NCBI GenBank assembly: GCA_963575645.1
Contig: OY754468.1
Span: forward strand, 49,053,665-49,117,664
Direction: 5' to 3'
Length of the DNA stretch: 64,000 bases
From: Xanthostigma xanthostigma
Lineage: Eukaryota; Arthropoda; Insecta; Raphidioptera; Raphidiidae
Below the pieces are notes generated by a model. It had not been told where the DNA came from and did not search any database. It saw only the letters and a list, made by a program, of their open reading frames with translations. A program made the translations under genes and the position numbers. Shown here piece by piece: positions 11,250 to 21,667 of this stretch. Positions within the stretch are counted from its first letter, which is position 1. Each line of letters begins with the position of its first letter.

Positions 11250-11500
11250 CAGGGCCGTATCGACATTAGGGCAAGCGGGGCGGTACTCCGGGGCCCCTTT
11301 TCGTTGCCTACTTTTTACGGGTTCGAAAGTCTCCACACTCGTTTTTTACTTTTTGGAGCACCTTTTAGGGGACCCCACTTTTACTTCATGCTTCGTGGCC
11401 CCCGAGGATTTAGTTACGGTTCTGGTCAAATTACAAACTAACATTTTTTCGAGTGCATAGTACTTTTTATGCGGCCCCAGTCGACTATCAGCTTTCTTGG
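11250..11500 (+). mobile_element. Possible hAT end remnant
   Basis: CAGGGCCGTATCGACATTAG is followed by GC-rich GGGGCCCC segments and ends near GCGGCCCCAGTCGACTATC. This resembles degraded hAT termini (CAGGGCCGxxT). No second terminus or 8-bp duplication was found. The 74-residue frame across it has no recognisable motif. Confidence 0.35.
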
Positions 11501-11673
11501 TCAGTTGACATTTTTTTGAGGTTATGTGTAGCTGTCATCGTAATTAGAATCTAAATATGTACAGATCTCTTGATGAGAATATCGGCGCTAATAATACCAG
11601 TTCTCGAGCGTCTATAAATCTACACTGTTCTTAAACTTTAAAATGCAAATAATAGCTTTGGACATAACAAAAA

Positions 11674-11922
11674 TTGGTTGTCTGTAAAGTCGGTTTACGG
11701 ACGATAGTTTTACGTGATAACGTCATAAAGAAACATTGATGAACTCTCTGACGTCACGCGAGAAGAGAGAGAAATGCGTACAAGCCGGCGCTTGTGCCGA
11801 TCGTGCCTCTCTACCGCTTATACCGCGCTCTCGCTTGCACGCTCAGGCTCAGGCGGAACGTGATACTTTTTCGTGCGTGCAGCCGGTGTTTCATCAATTT
11901 ATAAGACGTAATCACGTCAAAA
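11674..11922 (+). mobile_element. ACGTGATAACGT family element, copy A
   Basis: Begins TTGGTTGTCTGTAAAGTCGG, continues TTTTACGTGATAACGTC, and ends at AAGACGTAATCACGTCAAAA, so ACGTGATAACGT is inverted at the two sides. Shared with copies at 13948-14796 and 39693-40270. The conserved right part contains CTTGCACGC, CAGGCGGAACG, TTTTTCGTGCGTGCAGC and TTTCATCAATTTATAAGACG. Superfamily unknown. Confidence 0.7.
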
Positions 11923-12384
11923 ATAAAGAGTTTGGAACTTCGAAAAGGAATGTCCTCAAAATTGTCATGCTGCTTTTGGAACAGCTTGTATAGATCCAAA
12001 ACATCTGACCACAATAATATATGTATTACAATGTATTATACTGCAACTACATAATTACCAGGTAGACACATTTATTTATAAATCATAAAATCAAATAAAC
12101 CAAATAAACGTACATTACTGTCAAATGTTTGGCATCTAACTTGTGTAATAAAACATACGTAACTTCTCAAACTTTTCAAATTACTAAATGTTACAATATT
12201 ATGACGCAAACAAATTTATCTAATTTATAAGATATTTTAAATGTCGAAATATATATAACGAGAAGATTAGCATTTCTCATCAATGGTATTTTTTTATTCA
12301 CAAATGTAGAAAAATAAAGGTACGTATGCCTACAAGTACAAAACTACAATAAACTTCAGTTAATTTGAAACGAATTTATTAAAT
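11923..12384. other. No recognisable feature
   Basis: AT-rich unique-looking sequence. No supported features. Confidence 0.5.
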
Positions 12385-12910
12385 ACTGTCCGGCCCGGTT
12401 TCACCCGGGTGCGATAGATATAATTCTGCAAAATGTATTCCGTTTCCAGCCCGGCGTCTGAACTAATAGCTTTGAACATATTCTACCAGATTTGCTTCTG
12501 AACTAATAGCTTTAAGCGAATGCTAACAGATGTCGCTATTTGGTACTAAAACAATTTTTTTTGAGAAAACACTGCAGTAATTATGCACAAAATATTTAAT
12601 AAAAACTATCCTATAGCGTAAGTTACATCAAGGAAGACATTTACAAAATTTCTTTAATAAATAAAATTATCGACCAATTTTTCAGACAATATATTAACAA
12701 AAAATATAATTAATACATTAACGTTTCGATCCGGATTTGGACCTTCTTCAGAACTGATCTAAAATTAATATTTAATTCTAATTCCCTTTATATAAAATTC
12801 TTTCAAAATTATTAAGTAAAATCAAAATATTGAAAAAATTTATTTATTGAAGAGTTCTAATCAGACGTTAATAAAAAATTTGAATTTACAAAATTTCATT
12901 AAAATCGTAC
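12385..12910 (-). mobile_element. Helitron, family 3, split by a Penelope-like insertion
   Basis: Matches the intact Helitron at 62866-63283 in reverse. It has the 3' hairpin CCCGGTTTCACCCGGG (12395-12410), the repeats TCTGAACTAATAGCTTT and the stretch CTATCCTATAGCGTAAGTTA. The match runs to ACATTTACAAAATTTC at 12652 and resumes with ATTAAAATCG at 12898, exactly across the inserted element. The CTAG terminus is mutated (ACTGTC). Confidence 0.82.
12653..12883 (+). mobile_element. Penelope-like element with 14-bp duplication, inside a Helitron
   Basis: Flanked by ATTTACAAAATTTC at 12639-12652 and 12884-12897; the empty site in the Helitron consensus has one copy. The left end is the inverted pseudo-LTR (AAATTATCGACCAATTTTTC), which includes a minus-strand hammerhead-like motif at 12721-12751. 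The right end is the tail GAAGAGTTCTAATCAGACG. The body is AT-rich and non-coding. Confidence 0.87.
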
Positions 12911-13189
12911 ACGAGTATAATATGTATTCGAATTCTTTAAAATTATATCCGTGTGTGACTTGACAGTTGTTCAAGTTGTTCAAAAAAACAATATTTTAAC
13001 AATATGAAAAACTCTTTAAAAATCCATGGTAGGTACCTATCTTTAATAATTTAATGATGAAATATTTCCTGTGTTTAAAATGATATGAATGAGCCATGAA
13101 TAAATTATTCATGTGTGTATTATTTACATTTTTTATTGTGTTTTATGAGACTAGAATTCCGTTCCGGCAACGCCCAAATTTGTAGATTG
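12911..13189. other. No recognisable feature
   Basis: Short AT-rich interval with nothing I can name. Confidence 0.5.
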
Positions 13190-13950
13190 CCACCGTTTTT
13201 TGTCGACTTACGTTGGAGAATATTGATCTTGCTCCGTTTTCCCTCTAGTTTGCTCCGTTTTCCCTCTAGTTTGCAACTAGAGGGAAAACGGAGCAAACTA
13301 GAGGGAACGCGAAAAGCGCTTTTATTTAAACGCGATAATATATAGCCTATATCCATCCTGAAGGTCCATTCTAAATATTGATAAAAAAAAAATTGAAATC
13401 GGATGAGTAGTTTAGGAGAAACTTACACACTTTACCTCTTTATAACATTAGTAAAGACAAATTAATTAATTATGTTCTAATTCTACATTAGTATACAATT
13501 AATTTGAAAAAGACATAAAAAACGCGACATTAATAAAAAAACATTAAAATGATTAATTGCGAAGGATTTTGTATGTATGTTATACCTATATAACGCGTTC
13601 CATTTCAATTTCTTATCAAACAAATGCAGCAACTGCACTTTAATATGCAATACCATTATTTAAAATCAACGAACTTTTTCCCGATAAAATAAACACATTC
13701 AATTACATTATATCCGCACCCTAAAGTCAAAATCACGTATGTCGACCATTTAATACCGTCGATTTTCTAACCTAACGCGAACTTTGATAGCTCGAACAAT
13801 ATTTGACAGCATCAAGAGTGAATCTCCGAAACTACTCATCCGATTTCAAAAATGTTTTCACCAATATTTAGAACGGATCTGGATGGACATAGGCTATAAT
13901 ATATTATCGCGTTAAAATAAAAATTTGCTACGTAGGTCGACGAAAAAAGT
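13190..13950. repeat. Inverted repeat pair enclosing unique sequence
   Basis: 13328-13425 (CGCGATAATATATAGCC ... AATCGGATGAGTAGTTT) is mirrored at about 13815-13907 (AAACTACTCATCCGATT ... GGCTATAATATATTATCGCG). GTCGAC-containing ends lie at both outer edges (13202, 13938). This could be one element with diverged inverted ends or two opposed copies. The sequence between, about 13431-13815, has no recognisable feature. Confidence 0.65.
13239..13307. repeat. Perfect 33-bp hairpin with 3-nt loop
   Basis: Left arm 13239-13271 and right arm 13275-13307 are exact reverse complements separated only by TGC. Each arm contains CCCTCTAGTTTGCTCCG, and the left side is also a direct repeat of a 21-bp unit. 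A transcript would fold into an almost loopless double strand. Whether it is part of the enclosing repeat or a separate event is unclear. Confidence 0.9.
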
Positions 13951-14796
13951 CGGTTTACGGACGATAGTTTTACGTGATAACGTATTCCGCTCGAATATCA
14001 TATTTAATAATACATAACCTAAATTTTAGTAGCTGTCAAACTATATTTTTACCGACTAATAATTTGATCAACCAAAGCAAAATACATATTTTTAAGCAAT
14101 TATAAAAGACATTTAAAAGAATTTATAGGTATATATTATATATTTGTTAACAAACCGTATATAATTTATCTGCTGTTATGAAATGCAGATATCTCCCAAG
14201 ATTTGTTTTTGATACAAAATGTAGCTGCGTTTGTGTACAAACTATCAATTGATCAATACATTTCCATTCGTTGTGAATAATATCATATTTTATCCATAAT
14301 GACGGCGATCAGTTATTTTTAACAAAATAAAATGACATTTATTAATTATTATTAGCGCCATATTGCCATTGCGTTCAGTTATACTTTGACTTGGATGAAT
14401 TGGTAATAATTATATGACACAAAAAATATCCGTGCAAAAACGAACAAATAACGATGTATTATCTGAAAAATTGCTTTAAAAATTCGATAATTTATGACAT
14501 TTTTATTAGATATCTTGATTTTAAGTCTTAATTTCCACGGTTTATAAAACAAAAGCCATCTGTCAGATGTAGCTGTCGCTGGAACAGCCGAAAAAAATGT
14601 TGAACGCACACTACTCTCTGACGTCTCGCGAGAAGAAATGCGTACAAGCCGACGCCGATCGTGCTTCTCTATCGCTTATAATGCGCTCTCGCTTGCACGC
14701 ACAGGGTCAGGCGGAACGCGACACTTTTGGAACGTTACACTTTTTCGTGCGTGCAGCTGGTGTTTCATCAATTTATAAGACGTTATCACGTCAAAA
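13948..14796 (+). mobile_element. ACGTGATAACGT family element, copy B
   Basis: Left part AGTCGGTTTACGGACGATAG with TTTTACGTGATAACGT; right end TTATAAGACGTTATCACGTC. The right half (14600-14796) aligns closely with copy A, differing by two 6-bp indels. The interior (about 14000-14590) is longer than in copy A and unrelated to anything else here. No terminal duplication was identified. Confidence 0.65.
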
Positions 14797-15305
14797 TGGT
14801 GGTAATCTACAAATTCGGGCCAAGCCAGCAGTTATAAATAATTGAAAATCCAGCGGATATTTTAAACCTCATCGAAATTGACGACTGACGCCGAATTAGG
14901 TTATTATCGCGGAATCGACATATGTGGTTTTGATTTGTGACCATAGATATGTGTGTAAAGTGAGACAGAACTATATTATTGTGACTAGGTAGTAGGTATA
15001 TACAATGGAAATTCAAATTGTTCCATCTTTTCTTTCTTTAATATTAAATAAAAGAAAATTCGATTGACATTAATTCCATTCGATGAAAAGGAAAGAATGG
15101 TGGAAAACTTGTTATGTAATAAGTAACATGATGAATAGAGCACACAAAATGTCTTCCCTTACCGCCATTGGAACTAGGCACCTTTAACTATAGTCGAGTT
15201 CATGCGAAGATGCGATCAATTCATAATTCATGTCGAATAATGATCATTTGATAACGTACTGAGAAGCTGTATTGTAATTTCCAGCCCTCTTCTCTGATCT
15301 GTCGA
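14797..15305. other. No recognisable feature
   Basis: Unique-looking sequence, no supported gene or repeat. Confidence 0.5.
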
Positions 15306-15310
15306 ATATA

Positions 15311-15394
15311 ATGGGTGTTCCATTAAGGATTTTTTTTGATTAAAAAAAAACACAATGTTTACATTTAAAGTATCTTAATTTTTGCATTAGATGA
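15311..15394 (-). mobile_element. Terminus of a mariner-like element
   Basis: GGGTGTTCCATTAAGGATTT resembles mariner termini; the foldbacks here use GGGTGTCCCATTAAG. It probably forms the 3' end of the transposase copy at 15931-16266, displaced by the MITE at 15396-15908. That link is inference based on orientation and continuity. Confidence 0.6.
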
Positions 15395-15395
15395 A

Positions 15396-15908
15396 GGTGG
15401 CACTTCACATGGCTATTTGTGTTCGCTATTGGGTGTTTGTTGTATTTGGCAAAATACATGACGTTCAAGGCAAACATGCAAATAGAGGCAAATACGACCA
15501 TCCACAGATAGCAGTCAAATAGCAAACACACAAACATTTGGCAGCAGAACGCAAGGTTCAAAATTCCAGTATTTTAGCACCGTTTCATTGTCCCAATTAA
15601 TTTTCAATAGTAATTGTTCCAGTTCTCGCTCACAGCACAGACACAAAAATACTGCACGTCCGTACAGGTTCACGGCGCGTGCGCTTCTGAATATGGCAAT
15701 TGTGTATTTTATTTGCGTATTTGCCTATTTGACTCCTTTGATATGCCTCGAAAAACGGGACAAGCGCACGGTAACGCGTTTTGGTATTGGCCTTATTTGT
15801 CAAATAGGCAAATAACACTTTGTTAAATAGACTGTCCACACTTGCTAATTGTTTGCCAAATATGCCAAATACACAATAATACAAACAGCCATGTGAAGTG
15901 CCGGTATA
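15396..15908. mobile_element. Complete MITE, CACTTCACATGGC family, copy 2
   Basis: Inverted ends GGCACTTCACATGGCTATTTG and CAAACAGCCATGTGAAGTGC, with GCAAATA/TATTTG motifs inside. About 510 bp, nearly identical to copy 1 (126-561) over the shared part. It interrupts the mariner-like remnant. No clean duplication is visible, so the superfamily is unresolved (hAT-like by subterminal motifs only). Confidence 0.8.
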
Positions 15909-15930
15909 AAAGTTAAAGGTTTGCCATTTA

Positions 15931-16266
15931 CGTTTTATAAAAAGAATATTATGCAAGTAATCACCTCTTGATTCTCTACAGATGGTGACTCTCTTGTTAA
16001 CATTTTCGATGACTTTTTCACACAAATTGGGCTGAATCTCACCAATAACACAAATAATCTCCGCTTTAAATTCATCAATTTTCTGTGGATGATTGCTGTA
16101 GACTTGTGATTTAACATAGCCCCAGAGAAAGAAGTCCAAAGGCGTCAAATCACATGTTCTTAGTGACTATGCAACAGCACCATTTTTTTGAGATAATTTT
16201 TCCAGGAATTTTTTGGTTCAATAAATCCACTGCTAGAGCTGCTGTAGAACAAGTCGCTCCATCTTG
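15931..16266 (-). pseudogene. Mariner-like transposase, C-terminal half, pseudogene
   Basis: The reading starts with the catalytic block QDGATCSTA, then LLNQKIPGK, followed after a frameshift by CDLTPLDFFLWGYVKS, QVYSNHPQKIDEF and ENVNKR. QDGA and the aspartate of LTPLD correspond to the second and third catalytic acidic positions of the DDE/D domain of insect mariner-type transposases. Damage: a frameshift between PGK and the CDLTPLD block, and an in-frame TAG at 16167-16169 where a conserved tryptophan is expected. The N-terminal DNA-binding half is missing. The last recognisable residues lie near 15940. Confidence 0.87.
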
Positions 16267-16269
16267 TGA

Positions 16270-17115
16270 GCTAGCAGGCGAGCCAGCAGTGACATCATTT
16301 CCAGCCTCATACCCAGCCTGCCAGCCAGCCAAAGTTCAAGCAGTGTTTCTAGCCTCTTAAAGCTCAACCTGAGAGGTATGTCTATAGAAAGAGATGTATA
16401 ACCAGTTGTCTACACAAAGAACCAGTTGGCGTGTTTCTACTACAGACAGCCAAACAGCTGAAGCTGTCTAGCGATGACGTATTTAAATACATTGAAAAAA
16501 CACACTTTAGGAAATGTTTTTCTTACGAAAAATTCCTAAAAAAAATTGTTTTACTATCTATTTACTGTAAACAACAAACGCGCGAAAACTAAGGTTATAA
16601 GCGCCTAATGACAGCAAATTAAATGACGTCACAAAACATTCCAAGTTGGTGTGTTTAAATGCACAAAACTAAAATTATAAATATCGTGCTCTGATCACGT
16701 TCGTTGGCATCAACTATACACATTGTGAATTCGATTTCAAAGCGTAATTTAAATTTCAAATAAAATGTAATCACTTTCTACTCCGAGTATATAAAAAAAA
16801 CAGGTATATATAGTTACAGCAAAGGTTACACACACACAAACGTAGCAAGCATCTCTCAAGCAGAATATCTTAACGCTATGTGTATGTAATCCTTAACACA
16901 TGCAAACATAATACAGCATATATTACTGGTTATGAAGTACCGCCGATCGTCGGCTATATATGCCAGACATCAGCTGCTGTGATATTATATGACTGACATA
17001 CATTACTGACACTATCAGCGCGATATCGCACTGACAGCGATTACAGAAAGTGCATCTTCACACACTTAGTGACTTAGAATCAATTATTTCTTGCGTACAA
17101 AATCTAATATTAACC
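16270..17115. other. Mostly featureless; CAGCC-rich patch at its start
   Basis: 16265-16345 contains repeated CCAGCC/GCAGG words and resembles 19665-19740 (GAGGCTCGCCTGCTxGCTxACAAGATGGA), so a short dispersed repeat may be present. From 16350 to 17115 I recognise nothing. Confidence 0.4.
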
Positions 17116-17119
17116 ACAC

Positions 17120-18280
17120 ATCTCACGAAACTGGTCATTTCGTAAAATGTCGACGTTCAAAAAATGTGCAGGCCTTTCATGAAATGTCCAGTTATATTAG
17201 ATGGTAATTACATGAAATTTGACTAAACTAGTAGTTTCACTAAATGTTCTGTTATATCCGATTATCATTTCTTAAAATTTCTAGATGTTTCGTGAAAAGT
17301 TCAATTATATAAGATGGTTGTTTCATAAATGTCTAGACGTTTCATAAAATGTCTAGGCTTTTCATGCAATGTTCAATTATATAAGATGATAATTTTACAA
17401 AATTGGTAGTTTCATAAAATGTCCAGTTATATCAGATAATTATTTCATAAAATGTCTAGATGTTTCACAAAAAGTTCAATTATATAAAATGGTTTCTTCG
17501 TATATGTGTAGACGTTTCATAAAATGCTTAGACGTTTCATATAATGTATAGGCCTTTCATGAAATGTCCAATTATGTCAGATGACAATTTTACGAAATTT
17601 AACAAAATTGGTAATTTCATAAAATGTCCAGTGAAGTATATCAGATTATTATTTCATAAAATGTCTAGATGTTTCACAAAAAGTTCAATTATATAAGATG
17701 GTTATTTCGTAAATGTCTAGACGTTTCATAAAATGCTTAGACGTTTCATAAAATGTCTAGGCCTTTCATGAAATGTCCAATTATGTTAGATGACAATTTT
17801 ACGAAATTTAACAAAATTGGTAATTTCATAAAATGTCCAATTATATCAGATTATTATTTCATAAAATGTCTCAGTAGATGTTTCACAAAAAGTTCAATTA
17901 TATAAGATGGTTTTTTTCGTAAATGTCTAGACGTTTCATAAAATGACTAAGCCTTTCATGAAATGCCCAATTATGTCAGATGACATTTTTACGAAATTTA
18001 ACAAAATTGGTAATTTCATAAAATTGTCAGTTATATCAGATTATTATTTCATAAAATGTCTAGATGTTTCATGAAAAGTTTAATTATATAAGATGGTTGT
18101 TTCGTAAATGTTTAGACGTTTCATATAATGTCTAGGCCTTTCATGAAATGTCCAATTATGTCAGATAACAATTTTACGAAATTTAACAAAATTGGTAATT
18201 TCATAAAATGTCCAGTTATATCAGATTACTATTTCATGAAAATGTAGATTTTTCATGAAAAGTTCAGTTATATAAAAAGT
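17120..18280. repeat. Satellite with nested structure, TTTCATAAAATGTC monomers
   Basis: A short motif (TTTCATRAAATGTCYAG and variants) recurs dozens of times. Higher-order units of about 185-209 bp repeat roughly six times; the phrase AACAAAATTGGTAATTTC recurs at 17601, 17810, 18000 and 18185, with an older version near 17396. Divergence between units is moderate, increasing toward the left edge. No coding capacity. Confidence 0.9.
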
Positions 18281-18289
18281 AGAGGCATA

Positions 18290-18490
18290 TCAAAACTGCT
18301 TTGCAGAAAATTTGCACTGTGGAAATTCTACTCTATAAGTTCAAACAAATTGCTGAATTAAATTTTTGGCATATTTACGGGGAACCCTTAGGATATACTT
18401 ATTATTTTTTCAATACTAAAATTGTGATATATTATTAATACCAAATTATGTACAATTTGAAAAAATAAATCTTCTTTCTTTCTTTCTTTC
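18290..18490 (+). mobile_element. Probable LINE 3' end with (CTTT)n tail
   Basis: The segment ends AAAAAATAAATC followed by (TTCTTTC)n at about 18468-18490, the arrangement of a 5'-truncated non-LTR element. No reading frame survives, so the family is unknown and the left boundary is a guess. Confidence 0.4.
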
Positions 18491-18491
18491 A

Positions 18492-19385
18492 AATAGTGTA
18501 TTGTGTAAACACAAAAATCCAAAAGTTCTCCAAATCACCAAACGGTCGTTCGGTCAAAAATAAAAGTAATTTATTATCGATCAAAGCATGCCGCGTTTTA
18601 ACTGAACAAAGTGTCAATAAAATAGCAACCCCGCAAGTTGCAATCGAAATCATATTTAGAAATTTCACAAAGAAGTTTCTATTTCATATTAGGTATATAA
18701 TTTTCAGTTCAAATAAACTGTATTATAAATTATATAAGTCACGCAAATAATAAAATGAACAAATTCATTACTGCCATAGATTAAAGTGTATATATATATT
18801 AGGTAATTAGCTATGCTAATTAGTTCAGTTAGATTGTTCATACGCTACAATAATCATAAGTTATGGGTTTTAATTTCGAGTTGCTTTGTCATTAACACGA
18901 CCCCATAGCTGTTGACTCACGTTCTTTATACTCTTTAGTGTCCAAAGTTAAGTTTTGTGGGCTGGTGGCACAGCCTTAATGGTCTAGTTTCACGTAAAAG
19001 TGTACCGTTACAAGAGCGAACTTTCGTAATTCTAATTTTGGACATATTGATATAGACCCAGCCTTATTTCTCTTAACTTATTACCGATTTTGTAATATTA
19101 CTGTACATGTAAATAATTATGACCTTTTTTATGAAGTCATTTTACTGCAGAAAAAGAACACGAAGCAGCCGTTCGTTTTTTTTTCTGTCTTGCATTTTCT
19201 CTACTTTTTTATATTTTCCTTAAATTTACATTGCTTAATAATAATGATCATAAAACCCATCGTTTATTTTATATGAAAATATGATTACATTCACACACAT
19301 ACAAATAAACCAACCATACTACAAGGCGAGCTGCGAATTTCATGAGCTAGATACTGATAGCCTCGAGGAAGAAACTTGAGTTCCA
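18492..19385. other. No recognisable feature
   Basis: The 84-residue frame at 18496-18750 has no motif I recognise and is probably chance. I see no other structure. Confidence 0.45.
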
Positions 19386-20329
19386 ATTCAGTTCAGGTTG
19401 TGATCGTCCTGTAAGCTTTCGCACGTCAGAGACTGGGGAGCCTCACGTCACGTGGGTCGACAAAAACACGACCGATTTTAAATCAGTTTCAAACTGGTCG
19501 TGTGCGACCGTGTTTGCATAGTTGCATGTTACAACGAAATTTTTGTAGCGTAAGATAGAAGAAACCATCCTTACCAATTCAGATTCAGTCGCGTTCCTGT
19601 GCGAACAAAGATTGCAACCCGATCGCACCCTAAACTGGTTTGAAACTCAAACCGCAAAACAGTCGATCCGCTGCACACAAGGCTGGAAACACAGCTGGGA
19701 CTTCTGCTGGCTACGAGGCTCGCCTGCTTGCTTACAAGATGGATTTTAATATTAGAACAGGGTCTATTTTTCTTGTTATAGGTCGTCTGCTTGCTCTGAG
19801 CAAGAACCAATCAGGAAGCAATGTCACGTGGGCGACATGAACAAATGTCCACAAACTAACACGGGCTCAGAGTCAAACAACAGACACGTTTTGCTCTGTG
19901 TTTTATTTGAACTGTCACAGCGCGCGCACCAGATCTATCCACAAAGCAAGCTTGCAAAGACGTCCCGAGCACATAACAGCAATCAAGAAAACTAGTAGCA
20001 ATCTTTTCTCTCCTGCAATTCTTTTCATGAGGGATTTTCTACAGACAAGCAAGGGCAGAGCTCTATATTGCAAACTGAAGGTTATATGCAGGATGCGGCA
20101 GGGATTGGTACTATAACATGAGACAGTCGAAACCCAAGAGAGAAAGAGATGAACAGTACATTAAATGAGGCGGCAACTTAAACTAAACTTGGCACCCTTT
20201 CCTTCTTCACAGTGTCTTGTCTTCCGTGGAACTTTAATAAGTTAGCCTGTCACACGCAGTCCCGGCAGCGCCCTTCAATCCAAAACACAACTTAACCTAA
20301 TCCCAACCTTGCTTCGTTGCAGTCCCAAA
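19386..20329. other. Uncharacterised moderately GC-rich sequence, partly repeated
   Basis: 19823-19950 (GTCACGTGGGC ... GAACTGTCAC ... GCAAGCTTGCAAAG) resembles 41893-42055 near the second solo LTR, with many substitutions. 19466-19502 forms an imperfect hairpin (ACACGACC / GGTCGTGT). The shared block could be an old repeat; I cannot name it. Confidence 0.4.
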
Positions 20330-20342
20330 TCAAACTAAAAAA

Positions 20343-20550
20343 CTCTTCTATTACTTAATTAATACTAATTATTTTTTATATTTTTTAGATATTTCTGAAG
20401 AAGATCCAAATCCGGATCGAAACGACATCTTGTGTTATATTGATTTGTATTTTTATTATTTTTTGTCAGTAGGTATATCGTATGGTCTGAGAAAAATTGG
20501 TCGACAATTTTATTTACTTGAAGAGTTCTATTCAGACGTTAATCAAAGAT
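20343..20550 (+). mobile_element. Penelope-like element with 13-bp duplication
   Basis: Flanked by TCAAACTAAAAAA (20330-20342, 20551-20563). Contains the plus-strand hammerhead-like motif, the inverted-end sequence AAAAATTGGTCGACAATTTT and the tail GAAGAGTTCTATTCAGACG. About 208 bp with no coding sequence, apparently 5'-truncated (no left inverted pseudo-LTR). Confidence 0.85.
20395..20424 (+). ncRNA. Hammerhead-like core in a Penelope-like element
   Basis: CTGAAGA is followed by a 5-bp stem GATCC/GGATC closing AAATCC, then GAAACG. This fits the CUGANGA-stem II-GAAA core of hammerhead ribozymes, which are known from Penelope-like terminal repeats. Stems I and III are not obvious by eye, so catalytic activity is unproven. 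Other copies change the stem by paired substitutions. Confidence 0.55.
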
Positions 20551-20590
20551 TCAAACTAAAAAATGTATCAAACAGCTAGATTTTACCATA

Positions 20591-20850
20591 TCTATACTAA
20601 TATAAAAAGATAAAGAGTTTGTTTGTTTGTTTGGTTGAACGCGCTAATCTCAGGAACTACTGGTTCGAATTGAAAAAATGTTTTTTTGTTGAATAGCTCA
20701 TTTACCGAGGAAGGCTATAGGCTATATAATATCACGTTACGACCAATAGGAGCGGAACATCAATGAAAAATGTTGCAAAATATACAGTCCTTGCGTTTCA
20801 TTTTAGACATATCTATACTAATATATAAAGCTGAAGCTTCAGCTGTTTGA
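20591..20850 (+). mobile_element. Two Helitron family-1 5' ends in tandem
   Basis: One 5' terminus TCTATACTAATATAAAAAG (20591, after A) runs into typical body sequence (GAACGCGCTAATCTCAGGA) and stops near 20788 at TTGCAAAATATA. A second 5' terminus TCTATACTAATATATAAAGC begins at 20812 and is lost after about 35 bp. No 3' hairpin is present. Truncated remnants. Confidence 0.75.
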
Positions 20851-21660
20851 ATTGAATGCAATTATTCGCTATTAATAAAGGATTTACAAAAAACAAAGAA
20901 TCAATTACAAAAAAGCAAGATTGTCCAAAACTCACGTATTATATAAATGGATGTCGTTAGAAGAAATAATTGGGTTTTAATCTATTTCATCCCAAGCAAT
21001 TAAAGGGTTAACCAAAATGTGAAACAATAAGGGTTCATTGTTACAATGTACAACAGCGCGCAAAATAAACGGAGCTTTTATCTATATACTTTCTGTAAGT
21101 TTAGTAAAAGTTTCATTTATATATATTTTTGCAATAGCCCCTTTAAAATAGCGGCTTTTCATGCGGTCGTGAAATAATTTATTCAACACTAGTGGTGTAA
21201 AGCAGAAGAAACATAAACGTGCTACTGTTTCCATGGTAAATTATTGTTATCACGTGTCCAACCGCATGCGAATACAACGCAGCCTACAATTACTTGTTTA
21301 AAATAGAACTGTAAAAAATTTTGAAACTTTGTGAAAATCACCTATTTTACGGGGGGGGGGGGTTATGTGAAAAAAAACTATGTCTGTTGGGCAATGATAT
21401 TATTAATCGTATGACTGTTAAAACTAGCTGACGTTCGTTTTTGACATATTGTCATATTAGTCCAAATATCAATCAACACGCACTAGATACATAACCTAGT
21501 ATTATACGGATAATTCATTTTATAAAATCTTTTTCTTCCGCGTTTTTTGCTGAATATCCATTTAGTGTGATACCTATAGATGGGGCAAAGCAATTTTGCA
21601 ATATTTGTTTGTATCGACATCACTTGAAAATCTGGTTCACTGCCGACTGGTATCAAAACT
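20851..21660. other. Featureless apart from a poly-G run
   Basis: About 12 consecutive G at 21351-21363. I recognise no genes or element ends. Confidence 0.5.
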
Positions 21661-21667
21661 CAAAATA

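Noticed and set aside
15630-16148. 172-residue single gene
   Set aside because: Only the first 70 residues are transposase; the rest is translation of an inserted MITE.
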